Assembly (NCBI RefSeq): GCF_000519085.1
Contig: NZ_KI912577.1
Coordinates: 131,501 to 195,500, forward strand
Direction of reading: 5' to 3'
Length of the DNA stretch: 64,000 nt
Source: Methylobacterium sp. 10
Lineage (GTDB): Bacteria > Pseudomonadota > Alphaproteobacteria > Rhizobiales > Beijerinckiaceae
Made by a program: the position numbers and the translations under genes. Below, one piece after another: positions 53,623 to 62,309 of the stretch (position 1 is its first letter; each line of letters begins with the position of its first letter). The notes below the pieces were generated by a model. It did not search any database, had not been told where the DNA came from, and saw only the letters and a program-made list of their open reading frames with translations.

Positions 53623-54624
53623 TCAGGATCGATCGTTCGCCCTCAGCGCGGCAATGAGGGAAGCCATGTCCGGCGGGATCGGACTCTCGAAGCGCAGGAC
53701 CTCGCCGGTGCGGGGATGTTCGAACCCGAGAATGGCGGCATGGAGGGCCTGCCGGCCCAAGGCTTCCAGCTTGGCCCGCGCCGCCGATCCGAGGCGTGCG
53801 GCCTTGGTCTTGAAGGCGTTGCCATAGACCGCATCGCCGAGAAGCGGGTGGCCGCGATGGCTCAGATGGACGCGGATCTGGTGGGTCCGCCCGGTTTCGA
53901 GCCGGCACCGGACCAGGGCGACCTCGACCCCGGCATCCAGGATATCCTCGACGACATAATGCGTGATCGCCGTGCGCCCCTCGCCGGGACGCGTGACGGC
54001 GATCTTCTCGCGGTTGCGCTGGCTGCGCGCGAGCTCGACGTCGATCGTGCCGAGCCGCGGCTCCGGCGCTCCCCAGGTCAGGGCGAGATAGGCACGCTCC
54101 AGGGGTCCATTGCGGCCATGGTCGGCGAACTGCGCGGTGAGCCCCTTATGGGCGAGATCGTTCTTGGCGACGACGAGGAGACCGCTCGTGTCCTTGTCGA
54201 GCCGATGCACGATCCCCGGTCTCCGCACGCCACCGATGCCCGACAAACTCTCCCCGCAATGGGCGATGAGGCCGTTCACCAGGGTTCCGGCATCGTGTCC
54301 GGGTGCCGGGTGGACCACCAGCCCCGCCGGCTTGTCGATGACGATCAGGTCGTCGTCCTCGTGAACGATGACGAGATCGAGGGTCTCCGCCAGCGGCGTC
54401 GCATCCACCGGTGCGGGAATGATCACGTCGAGGACGGCACCCGCACCGACCTTCAGCGACAGGTCGAGGACGACGATCCCGTCCTTGCTCACCTGACCGG
54501 TGCGGATCAGCTCCTGCAGCCGCGAGCGCGACACGTCCGGCAGCGCGCGGGCGAGCGCCCTGTCGATGCGCTCCGCCTGCGCGTCCAGGTCGAGGACGAC
54601 GCGGCGGTCCTGCGGTTCTTGCAC
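53623..54624 (-). CDS. rluD: 23S rRNA pseudouridine synthase, RluA family (RluD-like)
   Basis: The 333-residue protein has an N-terminal S4 RNA-binding domain (about 17-75, RIDRALARALPDVSRSRLQELI split here) and the RluA catalytic domain with GIVHRLDKDTSGLLV (catalytic D143). The C-terminal RTHQIRVHLSHRGHPLLGD block is typical. RluD makes pseudouridines in helix 69 of 23S rRNA; the S4 domain and length favour RluD over RluA/RluC, but this is by comparison only. It lies upstream of rpoH on the same strand. Confidence 0.9.
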   Translation of the reverse strand: MQEPQDRRVVLDLDAQAERIDRALARALPDVSRSRLQELIRTGQVSKDGIVVLDLSLKVGAGAVLDVIIPAPVDATPLAETLDLVIVHEDDDLIVIDKPAGLVVHPAPGHDAGTLVNGLIAHCGESLSGIGGVRRPGIVHRLDKDTSGLLVVAKNDLAHKGLTAQFADHGRNGPLERAYLALTWGAPEPRLGTIDVELARSQRNREKIAVTRPGEGRTAITHYVVEDILDAGVEVALVRCRLETGRTHQIRVHLSHRGHPLLGDAVYGNAFKTKAARLGSAARAKLEALGRQALHAAILGFEHPRTGEVLRFESPIPPDMASLIAALRANDRS

Positions 54625-54719
54625 GATGTGATCACTTTCGATGCCGATGGAATTTAAGCGCGCGGGAGGTCTTGCTCCCCCGCCCGACCGTCGCTATACG
54701 ATCGCCAACCGGCCGGAAA

Positions 54720-54795
54720 GCTCCCATCGTCTAGCGGTCTAGGACGTCGCCCTCTCACGGCGAAAACAGGGGTTCGATTCCCCTTGGGAGCGCCA
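54720..54795 (+). tRNA. tRNA-Glu (anticodon CTC)
   Basis: The cloverleaf is complete: acceptor GCTCCCA with TGGGAGC, anticodon stem CGCC/GGCG with loop CTCTCAC giving anticodon CTC (reads GAG), T arm AGGGGTTCGATTCCCCT, and an encoded CCA end. It stands alone between rluD and the esterase gene. Confidence 0.97.
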
Positions 54796-54866
54796 GCGGT
54801 TCTTTCAAGTCAGTCATCCTGACGAAACAGCCTCGCCCCTTCCCCCGGATCGGCTCGAGGCCGGTG

Positions 54867-55619
54867 ATGTACCGCACCCTTCTCCATTCAATCTTCGGTC
54901 TCGCCCTCCTCTGCGCTGCAGGACCGGGGATCGCTTCGCCCGGCTGTCCGGCGCTTGCGCCGCGTCAGCCGATGCCGCTCGAGGCAATCCCCCAGTCGGT
55001 ATCCGTGGCCGAACTGCGCGAGCGCAGCGCTCCGCTTTCCGCGCAGGTGAGCGGACAGGATCTCAGCGCGAACCGCCTCGTCTTTCTGGGGGATTCCATC
55101 ACGCAAGGGTGGGACCCCGGCCTCTGGGGCATGTTCTGGGGGGAATGGTCGCCGCTCAATCTGGGGCTCTGGGGCGATCGCACGCAGGATGTGCTCTGGC
55201 GCCTCGACCACGGACAATGGCCGCCATCCCTGAAGCCCGATCTCGTGGTGCTCCTGATCGGCACCAACAATGCCGGCACGGGCAGCCGGCCCGAAGACAC
55301 GGCCCTGGGCATCGCGGAGATCATCCGCGTCCTCCAAGCACGCTCGCCGGACACCCGGATCCTTCTCCTCGGCATCCTGCCACGGGGCGAGGACGCCACG
55401 GCGCCGGAGCGCGTGGTGAATGCGCGGGTGAACGAGCTCATCCGCCGCTGCCACGACGACAAGCGCGTGATCTACCTCGATCCCGGACGCGCCATGGTCG
55501 ATGCAGCGGGCCATCTCTCACCCCAGGTCATGGCCGATCGACTTCACCCGACGAGCCTGGGCTACGCCATTCTCGGGGGCGCCATCGACGCGCGCATCCG
55601 TCAGTTGATGAGGCGTTGA
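54867..55619 (+). CDS. Secreted SGNH/GDSL hydrolase
   Basis: The 250-residue protein starts with a signal peptide of about 24 residues and has the four SGNH blocks: FLGDSITQGW (Ser nucleophile), NLGLWGDRTQDVLWRL (Gly), LIGTNNAG (Asn) and ADRLHPTSLGY (Asp/His). It resembles acylhydrolases of the platelet-activating-factor acetylhydrolase type. The substrate is probably an ester in the periplasm or outside, not known. A GTG just before the ATG (54864) is an alternative start. Confidence 0.88.
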   Translation: MYRTLLHSIFGLALLCAAGPGIASPGCPALAPRQPMPLEAIPQSVSVAELRERSAPLSAQVSGQDLSANRLVFLGDSITQGWDPGLWGMFWGEWSPLNLGLWGDRTQDVLWRLDHGQWPPSLKPDLVVLLIGTNNAGTGSRPEDTALGIAEIIRVLQARSPDTRILLLGILPRGEDATAPERVVNARVNELIRRCHDDKRVIYLDPGRAMVDAAGHLSPQVMADRLHPTSLGYAILGGAIDARIRQLMRR

Positions 55620-55631
55620 CCCGATGTGACG

Positions 55632-56723
55632 TCAGACCGAGGGGACGGTATCGACGCGCCGCCGCTCCCGATACGGCGCATAGAGCCGGAGAATGGCGCG
55701 CTGCGAGGGACGCTCGACACCGTAGCAGACGGCGCTCCCCAGGATCGTGACGAGACAGAACGCCGTCAGGATCGCCAGATCGGCGCTGAGCCCCCACCGG
55801 ACGAGCCCACCGATGAGGAAATAGCCGATCACCTGATGCAGGAGGTAGAGCGAGTAGGAGATCGCTCCGAGGAAGATCAGCACCGGGGACCGCAGGATCG
55901 TCAGATATCCCGCCGCGGCGGCCATCACGAGGCCGACGAAGAACGCCGCCTTCAGTGACGATGCCGGCTGGAACCCGTACTCCGGCCAGAAGGAGACGCT
56001 TGCCGCCGCGATCGCCAGGAACAGGCTCGCCAGGACCAGGGGCGTGCGCTCGCCGCGATGGAGCTTGTAGCCGAGAGCGCCGGCGGCAAACAGATGGGCG
56101 AAGGTGGCGTTGAGGAGGATGGCGCCGCAGCTCGCCGCCGTCCGGCACGCATATACGTTCGTATCGGCCACGAACACGTTGTAGAGCGAGGTCACGACGA
56201 TCCACGCCAGGAGCACGCGCGTGGTGTGACGGGCCCCGAGCCCGAAATAGGCAGCGGCGAAGAAAGCGTAGAACAGGATTTCCCGCGTCAGCGTCCAATA
56301 GGCCGGATCGATGAAGGGCATGTCGGTCAGGCCGTTCGCCATGGTCAGCGAAGCCAGGAAGCCCTGGATCGTCAGATGGAACGGGTTGAACCCGGTGGCG
56401 ACGATCAGACCGGTGGTGAGCAGGGCGCTGAACCAGAAGGCCGGATAAAGCCTGGCGAAGCGGCTGACGATAAAATCGAGGGCCGTCCGCGACCGCTCGA
56501 GCGTCATCGCGATCACGAATCCGCTGATGACGAAGAACAGCGCCACCCCAGCTTGGCCCGATGTGAATCGGAACAGAGGCTGAGTGCCAATCCACCCGAT
56601 TTCATTGCCGTAAGCGGCCGTGAAGTGGAAGACGACGACGAGGACGGCGGCGATCCCTCGCAAGGCGTCGAGTTCGAGGAGCCTCCCCGGTCGCTCAGGC
56701 GATCGCTCGTGGCCTGCCATCAT
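55632..56723 (-). CDS. Acyltransferase family 3 (OafA/YrhL-like) membrane protein
   Basis: The 363-residue protein has about ten membrane helices and the acyltransferase-3 motifs: LLELDALRGIAAVLVVVFHF with His in the first helix, RFARLYPAFW, and the C-terminal SYSLYLLHQVIGYF. Such enzymes O-acetylate or acylate surface polysaccharide, lipid or peptidoglycan. It converges on the esterase gene with a gap of 12 bp. Modification of a polymer by acyl transfer and removal by the neighbouring esterase is a possible, unproven link. Confidence 0.88.
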   Translation of the reverse strand: MMAGHERSPERPGRLLELDALRGIAAVLVVVFHFTAAYGNEIGWIGTQPLFRFTSGQAGVALFFVISGFVIAMTLERSRTALDFIVSRFARLYPAFWFSALLTTGLIVATGFNPFHLTIQGFLASLTMANGLTDMPFIDPAYWTLTREILFYAFFAAAYFGLGARHTTRVLLAWIVVTSLYNVFVADTNVYACRTAASCGAILLNATFAHLFAAGALGYKLHRGERTPLVLASLFLAIAAASVSFWPEYGFQPASSLKAAFFVGLVMAAAAGYLTILRSPVLIFLGAISYSLYLLHQVIGYFLIGGLVRWGLSADLAILTAFCLVTILGSAVCYGVERPSQRAILRLYAPYRERRRVDTVPSV

Positions 56724-57194
56724 GGTCCGCCCTGGTCGCTCCGGTCATGCCCTGAACGCCGTCCTCGGCTCTCCGTCGCAGACCCTCTGTTTCGGCATGA
56801 TGGCGTCAGGAGGCGCTTCCACTTCCTTAAAAGTCAGCGATCCTTCGGTGGACTCTCGGGGTACCGTCGCCGTCGACATCGGCGCCGCGTGTCGCGTGTC
56901 GGCAGGCACCGGCATGGCTCCTCATTCGAAAGAGCGTCGCCGGCCCGCCCGAGGCTCCTCGCGAGGAAACGTCCGATGGATCGTTGTGCGCCGCACGCGC
57001 CGGTCGGTTACCCTTTGAACGGGCGCGGTTTTCAGGACGGACGTCTCGGGCCGGCTCATATGGTCGACGTGCGGCGCAATGACGAATGTTGGCGGGACAA
57101 GCAGCCGCTGCCCTTGCGGCTGATGAACGCCCGATTAACACTACCTACTCCGAAAGAACGAATCGACTGATTCGTTGAGGCCGGGAGACACGCC
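56724..57194. other. Gene-free stretch upstream of the 53 aa gene
   Basis: No gene is supported in these 471 bp. Near the end a perfect inverted repeat lies at 57157-57176 (AACGAATC, GACT, GATTCGTT), directly before the ribosome site of the small gene at 57195. The rest is GC-rich with no clear signal. Confidence 0.5.
57157..57176. promoter_or_regulatory. Inverted repeat before the 53 aa gene
   Basis: AACGAATC and GATTCGTT form perfect 8 bp arms with a GACT loop. It ends 6 bp before GGGAGA, the ribosome site of the next gene, so it could be an operator or a translation-controlling hairpin. Confidence 0.45.
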
Positions 57195-57356
57195 ATGTCC
57201 CAGACGATTCACGTCAAACCGACCCATGACGGCACCTACACGGTCTATCGCGGGCCGACGGCCCTCGTGAGCGGCCTCACCCGGCTTCAGGCCGAACTGT
57301 ATCAGGCCAGCATCACCCGTCAGGCGCAGCGCCCCCACGTGGCCTTGACGGCCTGA
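57195..57356 (+). CDS. Small hypothetical protein, 53 aa
   Basis: This short gene reads MSQTIHVKPTHDGTYTVY at the start and ends RPHVALTA, with a clear GGGAGA ribosome site at 57183-57188. The N-terminal half looks beta-like and the second half helical (LTRLQAELYQASI). There is no signal or membrane segment. The family is unknown to me. Good codon use and the inverted repeat just upstream support it as a real gene. It converges on the metallophosphoesterase gene (26 bp gap). Confidence 0.6.
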   Translation: MSQTIHVKPTHDGTYTVYRGPTALVSGLTRLQAELYQASITRQAQRPHVALTA

Positions 57357-57381
57357 TCCGGCGCGACCCGCGGATGAGGGA

Positions 57382-58287
57382 TCATCGCCGCGTCAACCTC
57401 AACACCCGGAGGTCGGCGATCGTCCCGGCCTCCGTCAGGCCGCGTTCCTTGGCCTCGATGACATAACGGTCGTCCGCTCTGGTCACCCCATAGACATGAT
57501 AGCTCGCACGGCGGTGCAACGCGCCGCCATGCGACACCGCCGAGGCCGAGGGAGCGCCGACCACCGGGACGCTGGTGTCTCCCGGCCCCTCGACGAAGCT
57601 GATGCTTCCCACATGGTTGTGTCCGTGCAGGATCAGGTCCGCGCCGGCGCGACCGATCATCGCCGTGAACTTGTCCGCATCCTTCAATTCGCGCCCAGGC
57701 GACGCGCCCCCGGGCTGGGGTGGATGGTGGATCATGATCACGCGAAACGGCGGTTCGGGCTCGCGGCCCAAGCCTGTCAGAATTGCCTCGACGGTCTCGA
57801 TCTGAGGGGGGCCGAGCCGGCCGCTCGCGACGAAGGGCTTCGTCGGAATGGCCGACGACACTCCGATGAGCGCGAGCGGACCGCGCCGCCTGAGATATGG
57901 GAACACCCCATCGGTGCCGTCGTCTCCCGAGGTCCATGCATGGCAGGCCTTCAACAGACCTTCGAGCGAACCGCGCACATAGGCGTCGTGATTGCCCGGA
58001 ACGAAGCTCACCGCGTCTGGGGAGCCGAGCGCTTCGAGGAACACCTTGGCCGTCGACCACTCGCTCGGCAGGCCGATGTTGCACAGGTCCCCCGTGCAGG
58101 CGACGTGATCGTGCGGCTGCGTCCGCAGATCGGCCACCAGCGCCGCGAGGATCTCCATGTCGTGGTGCCGGCTGCGCCCGCGCCGCCAGTTCACGTAGCC
58201 GGTGGCCCGCTTGCTCAGAAGCTGGCGCAGGCGCGGACGGGCGATGGGGCCGACATGGGGATCGGTGAGGTGAGCGAGGCGGAACAT
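57382..58287 (-). CDS. Calcineurin-like metallophosphoesterase
   Basis: The 301-residue protein has all five metal-site motifs of this superfamily: LAHLTDPHVG (D-x-H), CTGDLCN (GD), FVPGNHDAY (GNHD), MIHHPPQ (H) and LHGHNHVG (GHxH). It is similar in size to CpdA/Icc cyclic-nucleotide phosphodiesterases, but phosphatase or nuclease activity is equally possible. No signal peptide is seen, so it is cytoplasmic. It stands alone. Confidence 0.88.
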   Translation of the reverse strand: MFRLAHLTDPHVGPIARPRLRQLLSKRATGYVNWRRGRSRHHDMEILAALVADLRTQPHDHVACTGDLCNIGLPSEWSTAKVFLEALGSPDAVSFVPGNHDAYVRGSLEGLLKACHAWTSGDDGTDGVFPYLRRRGPLALIGVSSAIPTKPFVASGRLGPPQIETVEAILTGLGREPEPPFRVIMIHHPPQPGGASPGRELKDADKFTAMIGRAGADLILHGHNHVGSISFVEGPGDTSVPVVGAPSASAVSHGGALHRRASYHVYGVTRADDRYVIEAKERGLTEAGTIADLRVLRLTRR

Positions 58288-58890
58288 CGGTCTCCGTTTC
58301 GAAACAGGAGCCCGCCTTCGTCACTCCCGGCTGCCCCGTCAAGCCTCGATACTTTTCCGGCGAGACTTCGAATTCGGGTTGATGCCATCTGATCTGCGGG
58401 ACCGTTCACGCCGGTTTCGACACTCACGCCGTCATTCCCTACGATGTTCACACGTCTCGCAGGATGCACCGCCCTGCCCTCCTCCCCACAAGCTACTGGA
58501 TTCACAAATCTGCTCGAATCCTGTTCGCTCAATCCAAACGGGTTCGACAAAAGGCGCGACGTGCTCCCTCTCCTTCCAGGAGAGGGGACCCGTGCCGCCC
58601 GCCAGATGTATGAATGCCGTAGCCCTCGTGGGAAGAGGGACTCGCTCTGCTTGAAGCGCCGTCGCTCCCGCCGCGACGCTCTCACGTATGTGACCATCGG
58701 GCGACCGGATTGGACGGGGCGAAGCGGTCCCGGCATGGTTGCGCGGGCAATTCGAACGGCGTTAGACCCAGCGGGACCGGCATGGCTCCCGAGGGGGCGA
58801 CGGCCGGCGGAGGCGCCGACGAAGCAACCAGGCGTTGACGTCTCGGGCACTGAACGGACGGCCGATTCGGCGGCCCGTGGAATTGAGTGA
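58288..58890. other. Gene-free stretch with repeat copy 2
   Basis: The 603 bp between the divergent metallophosphoesterase and lipid A genes contain the second dispersed repeat (58491-58560) followed by a perfect hairpin (58566-58586). I see no gene. The end is the leader of the DUF374 gene. Confidence 0.6.
58491..58586. repeat. Dispersed intergenic repeat with hairpin, copy 2
   Basis: Bases 58491-58560 match 28491-28560 at 57 of 70 positions without gaps. CCCTCTCCT and AGGAGAGGG (58566-58586) make a perfect 9 bp stem with a 3 nt loop at the same offset as the shorter hairpin of copy 1. Confidence 0.7.
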
Positions 58891-59643
58891 ATGAGCCTTC
58901 TCAAACGCGTCGGCCGGTCTCCACCGGTTCAGAACAGCCTCGGCTTTGCCGCCTATCACTACCTGCGCCTCGTGCGCGCCACGAACCGCTTCACGGTGGA
59001 ACCGGCCGGGCCACACCGGTGGCTCGACGGGCTGTCGCCATTCATCGCCGGGATGTGGCACGGCCAGCATACGATGATCTCGTTCATGCGCCGGCCGCAG
59101 GATCGGATCGCCACGATCATCTCGCGCTCGGCGGACGGCAACATCAACACCATCGCCCTCACCCGGATGGGGGTTCGCGTCATCCGGGCCTCCGGCGCTC
59201 GTGGCCGCGCCGTGCGGGACATCCGGGCGAAGGGCGGGGCGGAAGGCCTGCGCGCCATGATCCGCGCCCTGAAGGACGGCGAGAGCGTCGCCTTCAGCGC
59301 CGATGTGCCCAAGGTGTCGCGCCGATGCGATGTCGGCATCCTCACCCTGGCGCGCTTCTCCGGCCGACCGATCATTCCCGTCGCTGTGGTGACGAGCCGC
59401 CACCTGCGCTTCAACAGCTGGGACAAGGCCTGTTTCGGGCTACCCTTTGGCAGGGGCGCCATGGTCTTCGGCGAGCCGGTCCTCGTCCCGCGCGACGTCG
59501 AACCCGAGGAACTGGAGCGTTTGCGCCAGCGGCTGGAGCACGAGATGAACCGGGTCCACGATCGCGCCTACACCCTCGTCGGGCGCCTCGACCGGGTCGT
59601 CGATCCGGTGGCCGGCTCCCTCGCCCTCGGGCCGTTCGCGTGA
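58891..59643 (+). CDS. Lysophospholipid acyltransferase family protein (DUF374)
   Basis: The 250-residue protein fits DUF374 (AGPAT-like acyltransferases): FIAGMWHGQHTM, the ISRSADGNINTIALTRMGV stretch, and FSADVPKVSRRCDVGILTLARFSG split over the substrate-binding part. A GLPFGRGAMVFGEPV block follows. It overlaps waaA by 4 bp (GTGA), and waaA is followed by lpxK, so it belongs to a lipid A assembly operon and may acylate a lipid A or other membrane lipid precursor. Confidence 0.88.
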   Translation: MSLLKRVGRSPPVQNSLGFAAYHYLRLVRATNRFTVEPAGPHRWLDGLSPFIAGMWHGQHTMISFMRRPQDRIATIISRSADGNINTIALTRMGVRVIRASGARGRAVRDIRAKGGAEGLRAMIRALKDGESVAFSADVPKVSRRCDVGILTLARFSGRPIIPVAVVTSRHLRFNSWDKACFGLPFGRGAMVFGEPVLVPRDVEPEELERLRQRLEHEMNRVHDRAYTLVGRLDRVVDPVAGSLALGPFA

Positions 59644-60944
59644 AGACTCCCCCCCTCACCCTCGCCCTCCAGGCCTATCGCTACGGGCTCTATGTGGGTG
59701 AGCCGGCGGTGGCCGGCCTCCTGGCCTGGCGTTCGCGCAAGGGCAAGGAAGACCCCGGCCGCCTGCCCGAGCGCCGCGGCCTTCCCGGGCGGGCTCGCCC
59801 CATCGGTCCCCTGGCCTGGATGCACGGCGCCAGCGTCGGCGAGGTGCTCTCCCTCGTCGGATTGATCGACGGGATGATCGCCCGGGGTTTCAGCGTCCTC
59901 GTCACCACGGGGACACGCAGCGCCGCCGAACTGATCGGCCAGCGCCTGCCGGCGGGCGCGGTGCATCAATACATGCCCCTCGACGCGCCGCGCTGGATCG
60001 AGCGCTTCATCGACCATTGGCAGCCGGATCTGGCGCTGGTGGCGGAATCCGAGATCTGGCCGAACACGGTCATCGCCCTGCATCAGCGCGGCATCCCCCT
60101 CCTCCTCGTCAACGGCCGGATGTCGGAACGCTCGTTCAAGGGCTGGGCGCGCTCGCCGCGCACGGCCGAGGCCCTGCTCTCGCGCATCGCCATCTGCCTC
60201 GCGCAGACCAAGGACGATGCCGAGCGCTTCGAACGGCTCGGCGCGCCCCGCGTGAGCGTCGCAGGAAACCTGAAATACGATTCGGCCGTCCCCCCGGCGG
60301 ACGACCAGCAGCTCGCATATCTGCGCGACGTCGTCGGCGGCCGTCCGGTCTGGGTCGCTGCCAGCACGCATCCGGGCGAGGATGCCATGGTGGCCGAGGC
60401 CCACGCGACGCTGAAGGTGAGACTGCCGAACCTCCTGACCGTGGTGGTGCCGCGCCATCCCCAGCGCGGCGGGGAGGTCGCGGAATGCGCCGCCGCCGTC
60501 GGCCTGCGGAGCGCCCTGCGCTCGCGCGGCGGCCGCCCCCATGGCGGCGTCGATCTCTACGTCGCCGATACGCTCGGGGAACTGGGCCTGTTCTACCGCC
60601 TCGCGCCGCTGGTGTTCCTCGGGGGCTCGATGACGCGGCGCGGGGGCCAGAACCCCATCGAGCCCACCCGCCTCGACGCGGCGATCCTGCACGGGCCGAA
60701 CGTCCAGAACTTCGCCCAGGTCTATCGCGCCCTCGACGAGGCCGGTGGGGCAATGATGGTGGCGGATGCCGGGGAACTGGCAGCCGCCGTGGGCGACCTC
60801 CTCCTCGATAACCCGCGATCCCGCGCCATGGCCGCTGCCGGCAACGCCGCCCTGCGGCCGTTCGAAGGGGCGGTGGAGCGCACCCTCGCGATCCTCGACC
60901 CCTTCATCGCCCAGATGAAGCTCACGGCCATGGCCGGCTCCTGA
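59640..60944 (+). CDS. waaA: 3-deoxy-D-manno-octulosonic acid transferase
   Basis: WaaA (KdtA) attaches Kdo from CMP-Kdo to lipid IVA on the inner face of the inner membrane. The 434-residue protein has the GT30 N-terminal region (LAWMHGASVGEVLS with E68), VAESEIWPN, the VNGRMSERSFKGW segment and the C-terminal LGGSMTRRGGQNPIEP donor site. It starts with GTG inside the DUF374 stop (overlap 4 bp) and overlaps the next gene, lpxK, by 1 bp, so the three are translationally coupled. Confidence 0.95.
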   Translation: MKTPPLTLALQAYRYGLYVGEPAVAGLLAWRSRKGKEDPGRLPERRGLPGRARPIGPLAWMHGASVGEVLSLVGLIDGMIARGFSVLVTTGTRSAAELIGQRLPAGAVHQYMPLDAPRWIERFIDHWQPDLALVAESEIWPNTVIALHQRGIPLLLVNGRMSERSFKGWARSPRTAEALLSRIAICLAQTKDDAERFERLGAPRVSVAGNLKYDSAVPPADDQQLAYLRDVVGGRPVWVAASTHPGEDAMVAEAHATLKVRLPNLLTVVVPRHPQRGGEVAECAAAVGLRSALRSRGGRPHGGVDLYVADTLGELGLFYRLAPLVFLGGSMTRRGGQNPIEPTRLDAAILHGPNVQNFAQVYRALDEAGGAMMVADAGELAAAVGDLLLDNPRSRAMAAAGNAALRPFEGAVERTLAILDPFIAQMKLTAMAGS

Positions 60945-61975
60945 TGCGCCCCCCGGCGTTCTGGGATATCCCCGGTCATTCCCTGGGTCGGTTTCTGGCG
61001 CCCCTCGGGCATCTCTATGGCTCGCGCGTCGCCGCCCGCATGGACCGCGCGGGCGAGCGGGCGGCATGCCCCGTCGTCTGCATCGGCAACTTCACCCTCG
61101 GTGGGGCGGGCAAGACCCCCACCGCCCTCGCGGTGGCGGCGTTGCTGAGGAGGATCGGAGCGGAGCCCGCCTTCCTGACCCGTGGCTATGGCGGGCGTCT
61201 GTCCGGCCCTGTGGCGGTGGATCCAACCCGGCACACGTCCCTGGACGTGGGCGACGAACCGCTCCTCCTCGCACGCGGCGCCCGCACGATCCTCGCCCGC
61301 GACCGGCCCGAAGGGGCGAGGCTGTGCCGGGCTCTCGGTGCCGATGTGGTGGTGATGGATGACGGGCTCCAGAACCCGAGCCTCGCCAAGGATCTGTCCC
61401 TCGCGGTGGTCGATGCCGGCAGCGGCAGCGGCAACGGCCTGGCCTTCCCGGCCGGCCCTCTGCGGGCACCGCTCGCGCGGCAATGGCGCCACGTCCACGG
61501 CCTCGTCGTCATCGGCGAGGGCGCCCAGGGCGAAGCATTGGCGGTGGAGGCGGCGTCGCGGGGGCTGCCGGTCCATTGGGGCAGGCTGGTTCCGACAGCG
61601 CCGACAGCCGTCGCGGGAAAGCCCGTGCTGGCTTTCGCCGGGATCGGTCGACCGCAGAAATTCTTCGAGACCCTGGCTGAAGCCGGAGCGAGCGTCATCG
61701 AGACCCGGACCTTTCCGGATCACCATCCCTATCGTGCAGCGGATCTCGCCGGCCTCGCGGCATGGGCCGATGCCCTGGGCGCGATGCTGGTGACGACGGA
61801 GAAGGACATGGTGCGCCTGCCGGCGGATTTCGCGGCCGGAGTTACGGCACTTGGCGTGACCCTTCGGTTCGACGACGAGCGGAGCCTCCTCGCCCAGCTG
61901 AGCCGGGCGGGCGAGGCGTTCAGCCCGGCGACCGTCCCAGTTCGGCCAGACGCTTCATCACCGCCTCGGGCGTGA
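60944..61975 (+). CDS. lpxK: Tetraacyldisaccharide 4'-kinase
   Basis: LpxK phosphorylates the 4' position of tetraacyldisaccharide 1-phosphate to make lipid IVA. The 343-residue protein has the P-loop GNFTLGGAGKTPT at 48-60, LTRGYGGR, DVGDEPLLLAR, and VMDDGLQNPSL, all family hallmarks. It overlaps waaA by one base (TGATG). Its 3' end overlaps the antisense DUF2093 gene by 56 bp. Confidence 0.96.
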   Translation: MRPPAFWDIPGHSLGRFLAPLGHLYGSRVAARMDRAGERAACPVVCIGNFTLGGAGKTPTALAVAALLRRIGAEPAFLTRGYGGRLSGPVAVDPTRHTSLDVGDEPLLLARGARTILARDRPEGARLCRALGADVVVMDDGLQNPSLAKDLSLAVVDAGSGSGNGLAFPAGPLRAPLARQWRHVHGLVVIGEGAQGEALAVEAASRGLPVHWGRLVPTAPTAVAGKPVLAFAGIGRPQKFFETLAEAGASVIETRTFPDHHPYRAADLAGLAAWADALGAMLVTTEKDMVRLPADFAAGVTALGVTLRFDDERSLLAQLSRAGEAFSPATVPVRPDASSPPRA

Positions 61976-62144
61976 TGTAGGCCTCCTGCCGCTCGGCGCT
62001 CCAGTAGCGCAGGCTGTCGAGGGCGATCGGCTCGCCGGTCACCGCGCAGCGCACGAAACTGCCTGGCTTCACGATGCGCATGGTGCCGTCGCCATACTCC
62101 ACCGTCGCCTCGCCGGAGGCCTTGCGTTCGAACCGACCCAGCAT
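61920..62144 (-). CDS. DUF2093 domain-containing protein
   Basis: The 74-residue protein matches DUF2093, a small family of Hyphomicrobiales: MLGRFERKASGEATVEYGDG, KPGSFVRCAVTGEPIALD, and LRYWSAERQEAYITPEA. Its function is unknown. The conserved start is the Met at 62144. Its 3' end overlaps the lpxK 3' end by 56 bp on the opposite strand. The lipid A gene next to it is a common neighbour in the order. Confidence 0.85.
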   Translation of the reverse strand: MLGRFERKASGEATVEYGDGTMRIVKPGSFVRCAVTGEPIALDSLRYWSAERQEAYITPEAVMKRLAELGRSPG

Positions 62145-62309
62145 GTCTCGCCCGCTTCCCAACTCAGACCATCGGAGGATCGTTCTAGGATCGTGACGGC
62201 GCCATGTCGATGACGTTCGATGGTGCTCGAGAGGGCGTCCGATGGCGCTCGACAGGGGGGTCGCGTTCCTGTTCTAACAGTCGTCGAATCCTCCCACCGG
62301 ACCGATGCG

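Noticed and set aside
56827..57141. Minus-strand frame of about 104 codons upstream of the acyltransferase
   Set aside because: Arg/Ala-rich, no ribosome site and no recognisable family.
58887..60944. Single plus-strand frame running through the DUF374 gene into waaA, suggesting a fused protein
   Set aside because: The upstream half in that frame is nonsense-like, whereas the DUF374 motifs are in another frame and WaaA starts with GTG at 59640.
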